A stretch of DNA of 14,885 nucleotides from Dehalococcoidales bacterium (lineage in GTDB: Bacteria; Chloroflexota; Dehalococcoidia; Dehalococcoidales; RBG-16-60-22). Location: assembly GCA_030628245.1 (NCBI GenBank), contig DAOVRI010000015.1:1-14885 (forward strand), read 5' to 3'. This document shows, one piece after another, positions 14,273 to 14,885 of the stretch. Position 1 is the first letter of the stretch; every line of letters begins with the position of its first letter. The translations under genes and the position numbers were made by a program. Below the pieces are notes generated by a model. It was not told where the DNA came from and did not search any database. It was given only the letters and a program-made list of their open reading frames with translations.

Positions 14273-14885
14273 TGAAAGTTCAGATTCTCGGCGCGCACAA
14301 CTTAGAATCGCGGGACACCCGTTGTATCAGCCTGTTAATCGACGATGTCCTGGTGATAGATGCCGGCGCCCTCACCTCCAGCCTGTCCTTCCCGGCGCAG
14401 CAAAAACTCAAGGCCGTCCTGCTTACCCACCAGCATTACGACCATATCCGGGACATACCGGCCCTGGGCATGAATTTCTATCTTCACGAAAATACCATAG
14501 ATATCTACTCTATCCGCCCTGTCCATGAAGCCCTGTCGGCTCACCTGCTGAACGATAACCTCTACCCCGATTTCCTGGAGAAACCCCCGGACAAACCGGC
14601 GGTACGTTTCAACACGGTGGAACCCGGCCGTACGGAGTCAGTCGCCGGCTATACGGTACTGCCGGTGCCGGTGAATCACGCTGTGCCCACCGTCGGCTAC
14701 GAGGTTACCTCCGCCGACGGTAAAAAGGTTTTTTATACCTCGGATACCGGGCCGGGACTGGACGAATGCTGGCGGCAGGTATCACCGCACCTGCTCATCA
14801 TCGAGGTTACCGCGCTTAACAAGTACGATGATTTCGCCCGCGAATCGGGGCACCTCACCCCGGCCCTGCTCCAGCTGGAGCTGGA
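14272..14885 (+). CDS. Metallo-beta-lactamase-fold hydrolase, N-terminal part (runs off window)
   Basis: The frame from ATG 14272-14274 is open to the window end, giving 204 residues. It starts MKVQILGAHNLESRDTRCIS, has the metal motif THQHYDH (H53, H55, D57, H58), a further His in PVNHAVPTVGYEV and Asp in YTSDTGPG, all placed as in Lactamase_B_2/RNase Z-like and cyclic-nucleotide phosphodiesterase-like MBL enzymes. Two Zn2+ or similar ions would hydrolyse a phosphodiester or ester. The exact substrate cannot be told. Its start overlaps the stop of the transporter gene by one base and AAGGGG lies about 8 bases upstream, so translation is coupled with the corA-VUT operon. Confidence 0.85.
   Translation, partial: MKVQILGAHNLESRDTRCISLLIDDVLVIDAGALTSSLSFPAQQKLKAVLLTHQHYDHIRDIPALGMNFYLHENTIDIYSIRPVHEALSAHLLNDNLYPDFLEKPPDKPAVRFNTVEPGRTESVAGYTVLPVPVNHAVPTVGYEVTSADGKKVFYTSDTGPGLDECWRQVSPHLLIIEVTALNKYDDFARESGHLTPALLQLEL

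Noticed and set aside
1..14885. CRISPR array or defence island
   Set aside because: No regularly spaced direct repeats and no cas, restriction, toxin-antitoxin or retron-type genes were seen.

Overview
This window looks like chromosomal DNA from an anaerobic or syntrophic-type bacterium with moderate to high GC. The gene style (tungstate uptake, acetoacetyl-CoA enzymes, a CocE-like hydrolase, many small transposon scars) resembles uncultured Chloroflexota/Dehalococcoidia. That placement is an impression; no marker gene here proves it.

Layout. (1) 1-267: the tail of an IS3-family transposase, its right end, and the C-terminal stub of an aldehyde dehydrogenase it appears to have cut. (2) 268-704: AT-rich DNA without a convincing gene. 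(3) 705-6301, mostly minus strand: a decay zone. It holds an intact-length but active-site-divergent CocE-like hydrolase, a truncated GlcD-type FAD oxidase, an intact cyclase-family metal hydrolase, a frameshifted fumarase/tartrate dehydratase beta subunit, a palindromic MITE-like repeat, a 3' remnant of an IS1182-type transposase, an OB-fold-like reading frame with one in-frame TAG, an integrase stub, and the 5' half of a tRNA-Met(CAT) gene cut off just after the anticodon arm. (4) 6338-9098, minus: a complete tungstate ABC transporter, tupA-tupB-tupC. (5) 9121-9293: a divergent control region with an 8+8 inverted repeat around -10-like boxes and a strong sigma70-type promoter. (6) 9294-12332, plus: 3-hydroxybutyryl-CoA dehydrogenase, an SDR oxidoreductase and an acetyl-CoA acetyltransferase, a module for acetoacetyl-CoA/3-hydroxybutyryl-CoA interconversion. 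(7) 12335-12508, minus: a 57-residue four-cysteine protein, tail to tail with the thiolase. (8) 12611-14885, plus: a CorA-type metal transporter, a VUT/YhhQ-type queuosine-precursor transporter and a metallo-beta-lactamase-fold hydrolase, tightly packed and running off the window.

How it fits together. The right half is a set of orderly operons: tungstate import would serve tungsten enzymes such as aldehyde:ferredoxin oxidoreductases or formate dehydrogenases, next to CoA-thioester carbon metabolism. The left third is an accessory scar zone between an IS3 insertion and a broken tRNA gene. I see no CRISPR array, no recognisable defence system and no complete mobile element. The points most worth checking are the amber-interrupted OB-fold frame, the CocE-like protein lacking its expected Asp/His/Tyr, the half tRNA next to an integrase stub, and the divergent operator/promoter at 9121-9217.
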